Shown: positions 36,765 to 45,762, numbered from the stretch's first letter. The stretch: DNA of 64,000 nucleotides from Antarctobacter heliothermus (GCF_900188425.1 NZ_FZON01000008.1:53154-117153); one strand, 5' to 3'. Numbers and translations are program-made. The notes: generated by a model from the letters alone, not told the origin.

Positions 36765-37814
36765 ATGAAATTGACAGCCATCACCACGGCAACCGCGCTG
36801 CTTCTGGGCAGCGCCGCCTTTGCCCAACAGACCGTCACGGTCAACATCGGCTCATCGCACCCCGAGGCCAACATCTGGGTCTACGCGATGAAGAACACCT
36901 TTCAGCCCGAGGTGAACCGCATCCTGTCCGAAACCGGCGACTACCAGGTCAACTGGGCCGAAAGCTATGCCGGCACCCTGTACAAGTTCACCGACACGCG
37001 TGAGGCGGTCATGGACGGGATCGTCGACATCGGCATGGTCGGCACGGTCTGGGAAGGCGCCAACATGCCGTTGCAGAACGTGACCTATTTCACGCCCTTC
37101 GCCACCGAAGATCACCGCATGATCATCGAGATCTTTGACGACCTGTCCGAAAACCTGCCAGAGCTGAAAGACAGCTGGGCGCAGAACGGCATGGTCCACC
37201 TCAGCTCACTCATCACCGACAGCTATGACATCTACGCCACCTTCCCGGTGAATTCGATGGCAGACCTGCAAAACCGCAAGCTGAACGCGCCGGGCACATC
37301 GGCCAACTGGCTGCGTGAGACAGGGGCCACGCCCGTCGATGGCGCGCTGACCACCTATTACACCAACATCCAGACTGGCGTGACAGAGGGCACCTTGTCC
37401 TTTGCATCCGGCATCCTGCCGACACGCGTCTACGAGGTTGCCCCGGAACTGACCCGCGTCGGCATCGGATCCATGTATTTCGGCGGGATCGCCGCCAACA
37501 AGGATTTCTTTGACGGTCTGCCCGCCCCAGTGCGCGATGCCATGCGTCAGGCCGCCAAGGCAACGTCGATTGCCCACGGCGACTATGTCGGGGATCTGGC
37601 CGAACGCGCGCTGGGTGAGATGCAGGAGGCCGGTCTGACCATCCACCAGCTGCCCGATTCGGAAAAAGCCGCATGGGTCAACGGTCTGCCCAATATCATC
37701 GAACCGTGGCTGGAACAGACCGGCGAGGCCGGCAAAACCGTCCTCAAGGCCTATTTCGCAGCCCTGCGGGAACGTGGCGCAGAGCCGCTGCGCAACTGGG
37801 ACGACGGTCTCTGA
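36765..37814 (+). CDS. dctP: TRAP transporter periplasmic substrate-binding protein (DctP family)
   Basis: 349 residues. Signal peptide MKLTAITTATALLLGSAAFA, then mature QQTVTVNIGSSHPEANIWVYAM. DctP features: ALTTYYTNIQTGVTEG region near 205-215 and the ligand-carboxylate Arg zone around LNAPGTSANWLRETGA. The residues that fix substrate identity cannot be read with certainty. AGGGAGGA is 6 bases upstream of the start. First gene of a full dctPQM set after the molybdenum hydroxylase; the importer probably delivers an organic acid or heterocyclic acid to that enzyme. Confidence 0.92.
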   Translation: MKLTAITTATALLLGSAAFAQQTVTVNIGSSHPEANIWVYAMKNTFQPEVNRILSETGDYQVNWAESYAGTLYKFTDTREAVMDGIVDIGMVGTVWEGANMPLQNVTYFTPFATEDHRMIIEIFDDLSENLPELKDSWAQNGMVHLSSLITDSYDIYATFPVNSMADLQNRKLNAPGTSANWLRETGATPVDGALTTYYTNIQTGVTEGTLSFASGILPTRVYEVAPELTRVGIGSMYFGGIAANKDFFDGLPAPVRDAMRQAAKATSIAHGDYVGDLAERALGEMQEAGLTIHQLPDSEKAAWVNGLPNIIEPWLEQTGEAGKTVLKAYFAALRERGAEPLRNWDDGL

Positions 37815-37834
37815 GGACCAAAACCTGACCATTT

Positions 37835-37864
37835 GTCTGCCCGGTCAGATATGGCCGGGCAGAC
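37835..37864 (+). other. Strong hairpin between dctP and dctQ
   Basis: A perfect 10-base stem, GTCTGCCCGG (37835-37844) with CCGGGCAGAC (37855-37864), and a 10-base loop, followed by GCTTGTTTGAC. Placed 20 bases after the binding-protein stop and 25 before dctQ, it could cause partial termination or protect the dctP message from 3' decay, giving excess binding protein. Confidence 0.7.
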
Positions 37865-37889
37865 GCTTGTTTGACTGCGGGGCAACGGC

Positions 37890-38453
37890 ATGAGCGAAGA
37901 CACAAGCGAGGATTTCGGTGAGGGCTTTGTTCCGCCTTTCTCGCAAGCACCGCTGGGCGCGGCCCTGGGCGGTCTGGCTGCGGCAATGTCTGCGGTCGGC
38001 ACGGCGGCCATCGGGGCGCTGATGTTGCTGATCGTCGCGGACGTGATCGGGCGCAACCTGCTGAGCATGCCCATCACCGGCGTATCTGAGATCGCAGCGC
38101 GCACCGTGGTCGCCATCGTGTTCCTGCAAGTCCCTGCCGCCATCCTGCAAAGGCGCCTCACACGGGCAGATTTCCTTGTGCGCCGGATCGCCCGCGCCTC
38201 TCCCCGCGCGGTGGTTGTGATAGAGGCGCTGTTCTGCCTGACCGGCGCCGTGGTCTTTGCGCTGATCGTCTGGGCCTCTTGGCCGAAATTCGCAAGCGCC
38301 TGGGAAACCTCAGAGTTCTTTGGCGTACAGGGTGTCTGGACCATCCCCACCTGGCCCTTTCGGGGGATCACCGTATTGGGCGCCGCCACCGCCGCTCTTG
38401 CCGCGCTTTACCGGGCGGTGCAGGAAACCCGAACCCTGAGGATCCCGCGATGA
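37890..38453 (+). CDS. dctQ: TRAP transporter small permease (DctQ family)
   Basis: 187 residues, four helices: SAVGTAAIGALMLLIVADVIGRNLL, TVVAIVFLQVPAAIL, ALFCLTGAVVFALIVWASW, and a C-terminal one near GITVLGAATAALAALY. DctQ hallmarks are VADVIGRN and the amphipathic region LTRADFLVRR. Overlaps dctM by four bases (ATGA). Forms the membrane complex with dctM; works by sodium gradient in characterised relatives. Confidence 0.9.
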   Translation: MSEDTSEDFGEGFVPPFSQAPLGAALGGLAAAMSAVGTAAIGALMLLIVADVIGRNLLSMPITGVSEIAARTVVAIVFLQVPAAILQRRLTRADFLVRRIARASPRAVVVIEALFCLTGAVVFALIVWASWPKFASAWETSEFFGVQGVWTIPTWPFRGITVLGAATAALAALYRAVQETRTLRIPR

Positions 38454-39778
38454 CCACCCTGACAATCGGCTTTATCCTGATCGCGGCGCTGATCCTGCTG
38501 GTCCTGCTGGGCATGCAGATCGCCTATGCTCTCTTTTCCGTGGCCTTTGTCGGGATCTGGATAATCCGCGACAATTTGGGGCTGGCCTTTCGGATGCTGG
38601 AACTGACTGCCTATTCCGGGATTGCAGACTATCTCTTTGCGACCATTCCGCTGTTCGTGTTGATGGGACTTCTGGTCAGCGTGTCAAACGTCGGGCGTGA
38701 CACCTTTGAAGTCGCCGAAGAGTTGCTGCGGCGCATGATCTGCGGTCTTGGCGTGGCGACCGTGGCCGCCAACACGATCTTTGCCGCCGTCACCGGCGTC
38801 TCTATCGCCTCGGCTGCGGTGTTTACCCGCGTGGCCGTGCCGGAAATGACGCGCCACGGCTATCGTCCGGCCTTTTCGGCGGGCACGGTGGCCGGATCGT
38901 CGGTGCTGGGCATGCTGATCCCGCCCAGCCTGCTGCTGATCATCTACGGCGTGCTGGCAGAGGTTTCCATCGGCGGCATGTTCATTGCGGGCATCGTCCC
39001 CGGCCTGTTGTTGGCGGGTGGTTTTGTTGCCATGCTGGTCAGCATCACCGCGCTGTTCCCGCGCTTTGTCCTGCAAGACCCGGACGACGTCAAAGCCCGC
39101 CGTCTGGACCGCGATTTCACACCGATGCCACGCGGCACCATGATCCGAAAACTAAGCCCGATCATCGCGCTGGTGATTCTGGTGCTGGGCGGGCTGTATA
39201 CCGGGTTCTTTACCCCGACAGAGGCGGGCGGTATCGGGGCCTTTGGCGCGTTGATCGTAGCGCTGTCGCGCCGCAGCCTTGACCGCAAAAAGCTGTGGCA
39301 AGTGATGAAACAGACCGGCGTGATCTCTGTCTCGATCTTGTTGCTGTTGGTGGCGGCCTCTTTCTATTCGCGGATGTTGGCCATTGCCGGGCTGCCGAAT
39401 GCCATCGCGGATATGGTCACCGGATCAGGCTTTGGGCCATTGGGATTCATGTTCTTTTATGCCGCGATCATCCTGTTGATGGGCATGATCCTCGACAGTA
39501 CGTCTATTCTGTTGATCATGGTGCCCATCGCCGCCCCGATCGCGCTGGGCATGGGGCTGGACCTGATGCACTTTGGCATTGTCACCGTGATCGCAGTCGA
39601 GATCGGCCTGCTGACGCCACCCTTCGGGATCTCGGTCTTTACGGTACACAACACGTTGAACGATCCGGATACGTCCGTCGAACAAATTTTCGCCGCCACC
39701 CTGCCCTTTATCGCGGTGATGCTGCTGGTTCTGGTGTTTGTGGCGCTGGTGCCGGGAACGGCAACCCTCTTTTTGTAG
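38450..39778 (+). CDS. dctM: TRAP transporter large permease (DctM family)
   Basis: 442 residues, about twelve helices, normal DctM length. Family blocks: IPLFVLMGLLVSVSNVGRDTFEVAE, ANTIFAAVTGVSIASAAVFTRVAVPEM, GSSVLGMLIPPSLLLIIYGVLAEVS, FTPTEAGGIGAFGAL, MILDSTSILLIMVPIAAPI and EIGLLTPPFGISVFTVH. The start at 38450 is set by overlap with dctQ; the earlier frame is shadow. Last gene of the cluster. Confidence 0.94.
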   Translation: MTTLTIGFILIAALILLVLLGMQIAYALFSVAFVGIWIIRDNLGLAFRMLELTAYSGIADYLFATIPLFVLMGLLVSVSNVGRDTFEVAEELLRRMICGLGVATVAANTIFAAVTGVSIASAAVFTRVAVPEMTRHGYRPAFSAGTVAGSSVLGMLIPPSLLLIIYGVLAEVSIGGMFIAGIVPGLLLAGGFVAMLVSITALFPRFVLQDPDDVKARRLDRDFTPMPRGTMIRKLSPIIALVILVLGGLYTGFFTPTEAGGIGAFGALIVALSRRSLDRKKLWQVMKQTGVISVSILLLLVAASFYSRMLAIAGLPNAIADMVTGSGFGPLGFMFFYAAIILLMGMILDSTSILLIMVPIAAPIALGMGLDLMHFGIVTVIAVEIGLLTPPFGISVFTVHNTLNDPDTSVEQIFAATLPFIAVMLLVLVFVALVPGTATLFL

Positions 39779-39926
39779 GCCGAGTTCCGACCCGGCCCCC
39801 GAAGCCCGACGAACAGGCAAAAGCTGCACGTCGGGCGCATCGGCCTTCGATCCGACACGCGCGCGGCTTCTTTGCCCCTGTTTCTCGTGTTACGCACCTC
39901 CCCGTGTGAACAGTGGGAGACGCGTG

Positions 39927-40472
39927 GTGGATCTTGGTCGTTTTCGATGGCTTGCCATTTTTGTGGCCGTGATCTGGGGGGTAGAGGCGGTCAATCTGCT
40001 CTTGGGTTACACGCTCAATGGATGGTTTGGCCTGCGGCCGCGCGCGGTTGGCGGGCTGGACGGCATCCTGTTCATGCCCATTCTGCACGGCTCTGTGGCA
40101 CATGCCGCCGCAAATACCGTGCCCTTGATGCTGCTGGGCGGGCTGCTTGCGGTGACCGCCCGCAAGGTGGCGCTGCCCGCGACGGTCATCATTGTTGGCC
40201 TTGGCGGGCTTGGCGTCTGGCTCTTTGGTCAACCGGGCAACCACGTCGGGGCCTCGGGATTGATCTTTGGCTGGTTCGCCTTCCTCGTCGCGCGCGGGCT
40301 GGTGGAAAAGCGCCTGGTGCCGCTGATCGTGGCGGCCGGGGTGGTGGTGGTTTATGGCACGATGATCTGGGGCGTCCTGCCCGGCCAACCCGGTGTCAGT
40401 TGGGAATCCCACTTTCTAGGGGCCGTCGCCGGTGTCGCTGCCGCCAGAGTGTTGCGCAGCGTCCAGGGCTGA
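39927..40472 (+). CDS. Minimal rhomboid-family intramembrane serine protease
   Basis: 181 residues, six helices. Catalytic dyad is Ser110 in HVGASGLIFGW and His162 in SWESHFLGAVAG; HAAAN (His59, Asn63) supplies the oxyanion-site residues. No extra cytoplasmic domain. The start is a GTG at 39927 with GGGAG 7 bases upstream (a second GTG at 39924 is in frame); the frame further up reads as non-protein. Inner membrane; substrates unknown. Followed by a bidirectional terminator. Confidence 0.88.
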   Translation: MDLGRFRWLAIFVAVIWGVEAVNLLLGYTLNGWFGLRPRAVGGLDGILFMPILHGSVAHAAANTVPLMLLGGLLAVTARKVALPATVIIVGLGGLGVWLFGQPGNHVGASGLIFGWFAFLVARGLVEKRLVPLIVAAGVVVVYGTMIWGVLPGQPGVSWESHFLGAVAGVAAARVLRSVQG

Positions 40473-40560
40473 TGGACAGCACGCGATGTTGTACCGGGCA
40501 TTCGCTGTGCCGCAGTTAGGGCGTACCGAGCCCAGAAACCAACCCAGCAAAAACAGTTGG

Positions 40561-40602
40561 CAAAAGGCCCGTGGGCGGAACACTGTCCCGCCCACGGATT
40601 TT
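40561..40602. terminator. Bidirectional terminator between rhomboid and erythritol ABC genes
   Basis: Perfect 10-base stem CCGTGGGCGG (40569-40578) / CCGCCCACGG (40588-40597). It is followed by ATTTT on the plus strand and by GCCTTTTG on the minus strand, so it can end both the rhomboid transcript and the converging importer transcript. Confidence 0.85.
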
Positions 40603-40667
40603 CCTATTCCTCGCCGGAGCCACGCGTTGGCTTGGCTCCTGAGGCAAGGGCATTCATCCGGCCGGGA

Positions 40668-41615
40668 TTATTCCGACAGCGTGAACGGTGCTGTGTAGTT
40701 GGCCACATTTTCCGGGGTAATCAGCAGGCAATCAAACAGCTGCTTTTCATCGGAAACCATGGGAGAGCCGTTCTTGATGTAGTAGTCGGCCTGGATCACG
40801 GCCTCACGAGAGAAAACGGCCACCGGCTGGAGAACAGTATAGGCCATCTCGCCCGCTTTGACGGCGGCAACAGCATCAGGCGATCCGTCGAAACCGCCGA
40901 TAACCACGCCCTCAAGGCGTCCCGCCTCTTTCAGCGCGGCAATCGCGCCCAGAGCCATTTCGTCGTTGCCCGAGATGACCGCGTCGATATCCGGGTTGGC
41001 CTGCATGATCGACTGCATCTTGTTATAGCCCAGGGTCCGGTCCCAGTTGGCCACTTCCTCGGCGACTTTCTCAAGTCCGGGATACTGGCTGAGAACCGTC
41101 TTGTACCCGTTGGACCGCGTCGCCGCGTTGTTGTCTGCCGGGTTGCCGAAGAACTCTACATACTTTGCCTCGTCGCCGACGATCTCCTGCCAGGCAACAG
41201 CACCCAGCGCGGCACCTTGTGCGTTGTTGGAAACCAGCTGGGCGATGGCGATACCGCTCTCGTTGATCTCGGCGTTCACGAGGAAAACAGGGATCCCAGC
41301 TTCGGTTGCCTTGCGGACCACACCAACCGACCCGTCGGCGTTGGCTGGATCGAGGATGATCGCCACCGCTTTGTTCGTGATCGCGGCATCGACAAGGTTT
41401 GACTCGACGTTGGTGTCGCCTTTGTGGGCCGCAACAGTGGCCTCATAGCCCAGCTCTTCGGCAGTCGCCTTGGCAACTTCGCCTTCGGTAAACCAATAGG
41501 GGTTTGCCGGGTCAGTCACGATGATCGAGATCAGACCCTCGGCCCAGGCCGAGCCCGCCATAAGCGGCAGCGAGGTGACGGCGGCCAGCAAGGCACGCTT
41601 GGTGATGTTGAACAT
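40668..41615 (-). CDS. eryG: CUT2-type periplasmic sugar/polyol-binding protein of the erythritol importer
   Basis: 315 residues. Signal peptide MFNITKRALLAAVTSLPLMAG ending AWA; mature chain EGLISIIVTDPANPYWFTEGE. Ribose-binding-protein fold: HKGDTNVESNLVDAAI, AVAIILDPANADGSV, VISGNDEMALGAIAAL and GFDGSPDAVAAVKAG. AAGGGAG lies upstream of 41615. Last gene of the four-gene import operon. Assignment to erythritol (or another tetritol) rests on its place beside ery genes and on the Rhizobium eryEFG order; ribose-like sugars cannot be excluded. Confidence 0.88.
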   Translation of the reverse strand: MFNITKRALLAAVTSLPLMAGSAWAEGLISIIVTDPANPYWFTEGEVAKATAEELGYEATVAAHKGDTNVESNLVDAAITNKAVAIILDPANADGSVGVVRKATEAGIPVFLVNAEINESGIAIAQLVSNNAQGAALGAVAWQEIVGDEAKYVEFFGNPADNNAATRSNGYKTVLSQYPGLEKVAEEVANWDRTLGYNKMQSIMQANPDIDAVISGNDEMALGAIAALKEAGRLEGVVIGGFDGSPDAVAAVKAGEMAYTVLQPVAVFSREAVIQADYYIKNGSPMVSDEKQLFDCLLITPENVANYTAPFTLSE

Positions 41616-41709
41616 TTCTGAAATCTCCCTTGGGTTTTCGTTGTTGCCGGTTGCCCGGCGATTTTCGCGTCGGGTCATTCCACCCGAAGTGCGCGAATTG
41701 CGATGGGGG

Positions 41710-42774
41710 TCAGCCTTTGCGGCTCTTGCCCCCGTATTGGATGGAGTTGAGCATCACGGCGAGCACGATCACCGCGCCTGTAAAGACGGTCTGCCAGTAG
41801 GAACTGACGCCCACGATGACCAGACCGGCCCCCAGGAACACGATCACGAACGCGCCCAGCAGGGTGCCCTGAACCGTGCCGCGCCCGCCCATCAGCGACG
41901 CCCCGCCCACCACGACCGCGGCGATGGCCGTCAGTTCATAGGTCGTGCCCGCGGTTGGACCAGCCGAAGTAAGTTGTGAGCTCAACACGATTCCGGCGAT
42001 GGCCGCGCACATCCCCGACAGGACGTAAACCCAGATGAGCACGCTCTTGACCGGCACGCCCGAAAGCTCTGCGGCCCTTGCGTTTCCGCCCGTCGAATAC
42101 AGCCAGCGCCCGAAGGCCGTCCGCGACAGCAACAGATGTACACCGACGGCAAGAGCGGTCAGCGCGAAGATGCTGATCGGGATACCCCAAAGACGGTTGA
42201 AGCCCAGCCAATCAAAGCCGGTATTGCCCAGTTCGGGACGCCCGGAAAGGTTGTTGAACGTCAGGCCGTTGGTCATCAGCAACGCCGCGCCGCGCGCGAC
42301 ATACAGGGACCCCAGCGTGGCGACAAAAGCCGGCACCTTGAAAAAGGCCACCAGCACGCCGTTCACGGCACCGACAAACGCCCCCATTGCCAAGGTGCAG
42401 ACGACCACGGCCCAAACAGGCAGGTAGAGAATGACGCCAAGCGATTCAAACTCGACCCCCTGCATGAGGAAGCCCGCAAAGACGCCGCACAGCGCAAGGG
42501 TTGATCCCACCGACAGATCAATGCCGCCCGAAAGGATGACAAGAAGCATCCCAATCGCAAGCAGCCCGAAAATGGCCACCTGCGAGGTCATGATCAGAAA
42601 GTTCGAGAGGCTGAAATAGTTCGGTGAAAGGAAAGAGAAGATCGCGATGATCGCGATCAGGGCGAAAAAGGCGCGGCCTTCCAGCAGGATTTGCACAAAG
42701 GTGGCATCTTCGCCGAACACGCTTGCCATCAGCCCACCGGAGCTGGACTTCTTGTTATTGGTGACATCTGTCAT
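41710..42774 (-). CDS. eryF: CUT2-type ABC permease of the erythritol importer
   Basis: 354 residues, RbsC/XylH family. Helices include FFALIAIIAIFSFLSPNYFSL and IFGLLAIGMLLVILSGGIDLSVGS, the latter carrying the conserved GGIDLSVGS motif. EAA-like loop GRWLYSTGGNARAAELSGVPV near residue 240, then AIAAVVVGGASLMGGRGTV near 290. The N-terminal 30 residues (MTDVTNNKKSSSGGLMASV) are cytoplasmic. ACGGAGAG precedes the start at 42774. Sits 16 bases after the ATPase-SorC fusion gene. Confidence 0.9.
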   Translation of the reverse strand: MTDVTNNKKSSSGGLMASVFGEDATFVQILLEGRAFFALIAIIAIFSFLSPNYFSLSNFLIMTSQVAIFGLLAIGMLLVILSGGIDLSVGSTLALCGVFAGFLMQGVEFESLGVILYLPVWAVVVCTLAMGAFVGAVNGVLVAFFKVPAFVATLGSLYVARGAALLMTNGLTFNNLSGRPELGNTGFDWLGFNRLWGIPISIFALTALAVGVHLLLSRTAFGRWLYSTGGNARAAELSGVPVKSVLIWVYVLSGMCAAIAGIVLSSQLTSAGPTAGTTYELTAIAAVVVGGASLMGGRGTVQGTLLGAFVIVFLGAGLVIVGVSSYWQTVFTGAVIVLAVMLNSIQYGGKSRKG

Positions 42775-42790
42775 GTCGAAACTCTCCGTT

Positions 42791-45109
42791 TCAGGTCTGA
42801 ACTGCGGCGGGCTTGTCCATGTCGGCAATGGCCCGGGCGGTGTGTTCGTCGATGATCAGCCCGCGCAGCAGGCCGCTTTCCAGAATGGCTTTGATTGCGT
42901 CGGTCTTGATCGCGCTTCCTGCAACCGCGACGATGCGGCGACCTTTCAACTGATCCAGCGGCTGGGTCAGAATGCGTTCACTGACCTGCTGCCCCACCGG
43001 CTTGCCGCGCTTGTCGAAAAAGTGGCCAAGCATCTCGCCAACACCGCCAGCCTTGGCAATGTCTGCCATTTCTTCCGGTTCGATCATGCCGGTGGTCACC
43101 AGTTCGGCCTCTGGTAGCGCAGTACCGATGCCGACGACCATCAGGTCCGCTTGTCGGGCGAGGTCCGCGGCCTGCCGAGCGGCTTTCTGACCCAAAAGGA
43201 CATCCCGGTCGGCGATTGTATTGGCGACAAACGGCACAGGCATCGACGCCGCTTGTGCCCCGGTCAGCTCTGCCAGTTTGGAAACGACAGCGTGCGGGTT
43301 CACGTCGGCACCGGTGGTCAGCGCCCCCATCAGGGACACAACCTTGAGGTCTTGCGCCTGTATCCGTTCCAGGTTTTCGACGCAGGCCAGCAAGGTCCGG
43401 CCATGCCCCACCCCGATCACCTTGTTGCGTCCACTGGCAATTTCCGACGATAGAAACTTGCTGCCCGCGATGCCAAGTGGGCCCAGCGCCAGATCTTGTT
43501 GATGCAAGTCGGTGACCACCTCACAGAAATCGAGGCCAAAGGCCGCCGTCAGGCTGTGCTCAAGGTTCACCTCGCCCGAGGCGGCCATGATCTGCTCTTT
43601 GGTCGCCCCTGGCCCGAAAGTGGCCGAGATCTTGCCCTTGTGCATGACGATGATGCGGTGGGCGATGGACAGGCATTCACTGACTTCGGAGGTCGAGTAG
43701 ACCACGGCAAGGCCCTGTTTCGCGCCTTCGGCAAGCAGGCGGAACACCTCCGCCTTGGCACCGATATCGATCCCGCGTGACGGTTCATCCAGCAGGACGA
43801 CCGTGGGCTTGGTGGCCAGCATCTTGCCGATCACCACCTTTTGCTGGTTGCCGCCAGACAAAGAGCCAATGGCCGCGCCTCCGCCATCGGTCTTGATGGT
43901 GACCTCACGGATCGAGCGTTCGATGATTTCCTGCTCGTCGGATTTTGACGTGAACAAGCGCCGGGTAAAGGCCCCAATGGAGGCAAGCGACAGGTTCTGA
44001 CCCACCGTCATGGTCTGCACAAGCCCGTCGCGCTGGCGGTCTTCTGGTGTCAGGACAAGCCCGGCCTCAATCCGCTGGGCGATGGTCATTCCGGCGATCT
44101 CGTGCCCATGCAGGCTGATCTTGCCACCCGAGGACGGCAGCCGCCCGGCGATGCATTCCATCATTTCGGTGCGACCGGCACCCATAAGCCCATAGATACA
44201 AACGATCTCGCCCTGACGCACGTCCAGTGACAGCCTGTCGACCACCGAGTAACCCGAACTGCTAGGAGCCGGAACAGAGAGGTTCTGTACCGACAACGCA
44301 ACGTCTCCGAAGGTTGAGTCCGGCGGCGAGCCTAGGTCGAAATTCTCGCCCACCATGTTGCGCACGATCCATTCCAGATCGATCTCTGCACGAGGGGCAT
44401 AGGCGGTCATGTTGCCATCACGCAAAACAACGGCATGATCCGTGATGGTCAATGCCTCTTCGAGGTGGTGCGAAATATAGACAATCGACACGCCTTTGGC
44501 CTTCAGGTCATGGATCACCTTGAACAGCACCTCGACTTCCGAGGCGGATAGCGCCGATGTCGGCTCGTCCATGATCAGGATACGGGAATTGACGCTCAGC
44601 GCGCGGGCGATCTCGACAATCTGCTGCTGACCCAGGCGCAGGTCCTCAACCGTGGTCAGCGGATCTATGTCTTCTTCAAGTTCTGCCATCAGCGCGCGGC
44701 ACTGACGCTCTTCCTCGGCGAAATTGACGCCTCGCGCGCCCATGATCTCACGACCCATAAAGATGTTGTCACGCACGCTCATGTTGGGGGCGAGCGACAG
44801 TTCCTGGTGAATGATCGAGATGCCTAGCTCGCGCGCCTCGACGGTTGACTTGATCTCGACCGGCTTGCCGTCGAGTATCAGCTCTCCGGTTGTGGGGAGT
44901 TGCACGCCCGAGAGAATTTTCATCAGCGTCGACTTGCCAGCGCCGTTTTCACCGAAAAGCGTCGTAACCTGACCGCGATGGACGTCAAAGTTGACGCCTT
45001 TCAATGCGTGAACCGCGCCAAAGCTCTTGGTGACATCGCGCGCCGCAAGGACCACTTCGACCTTGTCGGGCGTGATTGTCGGGGTTTCGTCGTGGATCGG
45101 GGATTTCAT
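42791..45109 (-). CDS. eryE: Sugar ABC ATPase fused to a C-terminal SorC-type effector-binding domain
   Basis: 772 residues where the family is normally about 500. Residues 1-510 are a duplicated CUT2 ATPase: Walker A FGENGAGKST, LGQQQIVEIARA, Walker B ILIMDEPTSALS; then YGLMGAGRTEM, LSGGNQQKVVIGK and VVLLDEPSRGID. From about 520 the chain is a SorC sugar-binding domain without HTH: VIGVGHGRTLLACV, VVSLMGALTTG, ASMPVPFVANTIADRDVLLG, TGMIEPEEMADI and AGGVGEMLGHFFDKRG. That part is clearly paralogous to EryD (50983-51960). It starts within the DUF2291 stop (TGATG). Possibly the transporter senses cytoplasmic phospho-tetritol; inference. Confidence 0.9.
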   Translation of the reverse strand: MKSPIHDETPTITPDKVEVVLAARDVTKSFGAVHALKGVNFDVHRGQVTTLFGENGAGKSTLMKILSGVQLPTTGELILDGKPVEIKSTVEARELGISIIHQELSLAPNMSVRDNIFMGREIMGARGVNFAEEERQCRALMAELEEDIDPLTTVEDLRLGQQQIVEIARALSVNSRILIMDEPTSALSASEVEVLFKVIHDLKAKGVSIVYISHHLEEALTITDHAVVLRDGNMTAYAPRAEIDLEWIVRNMVGENFDLGSPPDSTFGDVALSVQNLSVPAPSSSGYSVVDRLSLDVRQGEIVCIYGLMGAGRTEMMECIAGRLPSSGGKISLHGHEIAGMTIAQRIEAGLVLTPEDRQRDGLVQTMTVGQNLSLASIGAFTRRLFTSKSDEQEIIERSIREVTIKTDGGGAAIGSLSGGNQQKVVIGKMLATKPTVVLLDEPSRGIDIGAKAEVFRLLAEGAKQGLAVVYSTSEVSECLSIAHRIIVMHKGKISATFGPGATKEQIMAASGEVNLEHSLTAAFGLDFCEVVTDLHQQDLALGPLGIAGSKFLSSEIASGRNKVIGVGHGRTLLACVENLERIQAQDLKVVSLMGALTTGADVNPHAVVSKLAELTGAQAASMPVPFVANTIADRDVLLGQKAARQAADLARQADLMVVGIGTALPEAELVTTGMIEPEEMADIAKAGGVGEMLGHFFDKRGKPVGQQVSERILTQPLDQLKGRRIVAVAGSAIKTDAIKAILESGLLRGLIIDEHTARAIADMDKPAAVQT

Positions 45110-45762
45110 CACTGCACCTCGAAGGCAACTGGGGTCACCAGCCAGTTTTTCGGGTTGATCATGGTGAAAACGCCGGTGACGGTGATCGTCTTGCCGGTCA
45201 GCGCATCGCGATCGAGACCGGAAAGGACCTCTGCCGCCATGGCTCGATTGATACCGGCGCCGGCGTTCTGAAACTCGATCTGGTTTTTGAAAGCGCCGAA
45301 CTCAATGTCGCCGGTGATGTCGCGCAATTCCGTGCCGTTGATCGCGGGGCCGGTTTGAACCCGCACGCCAACGCCATCCGGCAAGCCGTCGACACTGATG
45401 GTAAACACACCTGACTTGCCATCGCCGGCAACGCCGGTAAAGGACACAGGCATCACGGGAAACGCCCCCGCCATGGTGCCATAGGCGGCAATCGCGGCCT
45501 TCTTGTCCGCTGCCAGTTCTTCGGCAAGCTTTGCCGCCTCGGGGGCCTTGCCGGTCACATAGTCCCGGACGCGCGGAAACTCTTGTTCACCGAACCTGTC
45601 AGGGTTGAAAGCCTGCTGGCGCAAGTCCTCTTCGCCCCCGATGGACACAACCTTGGTGTCGATGACGATAGCGCCCAACAACACAACCCCTGCGAGAGCG
45701 ATGATTGCCTTGCGTCGCGTCGCCTTGGAGGTGCTGGCAGATAAGGTTCCGGTACTGGCCAT
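45109..45762 (-). CDS. DUF2291 family periplasmic protein of the erythritol import operon
   Basis: 217 residues. A single N-terminal anchor, AIIALAGVVLLGAIVIDTKVV near residue 22, precedes a periplasmic domain with DUF2291 features: FGEQEFPRVRDYVTGKAPEA, ISVDGLPDGVGVRVQTGPAINGTELRD, and a C-terminal VTGVFTMINPKNWLVTPVAF. The family is repeatedly found beside CUT2-type importers, but its role is unknown; a lipoprotein-like accessory is assumed. First gene of the operon, overlapping eryE by one base, transcribed away from eryA. Confidence 0.82.
   Translation of the reverse strand: MASTGTLSASTSKATRRKAIIALAGVVLLGAIVIDTKVVSIGGEEDLRQQAFNPDRFGEQEFPRVRDYVTGKAPEAAKLAEELAADKKAAIAAYGTMAGAFPVMPVSFTGVAGDGKSGVFTISVDGLPDGVGVRVQTGPAINGTELRDITGDIEFGAFKNQIEFQNAGAGINRAMAAEVLSGLDRDALTGKTITVTGVFTMINPKNWLVTPVAFEVQ

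Noticed and set aside
35594..36874. Long minus-strand frame (about 425 codons) opposite coxL and dctP
   Set aside because: Antisense to two genes with clear catalytic motifs; no recognisable domain and no ribosome site.
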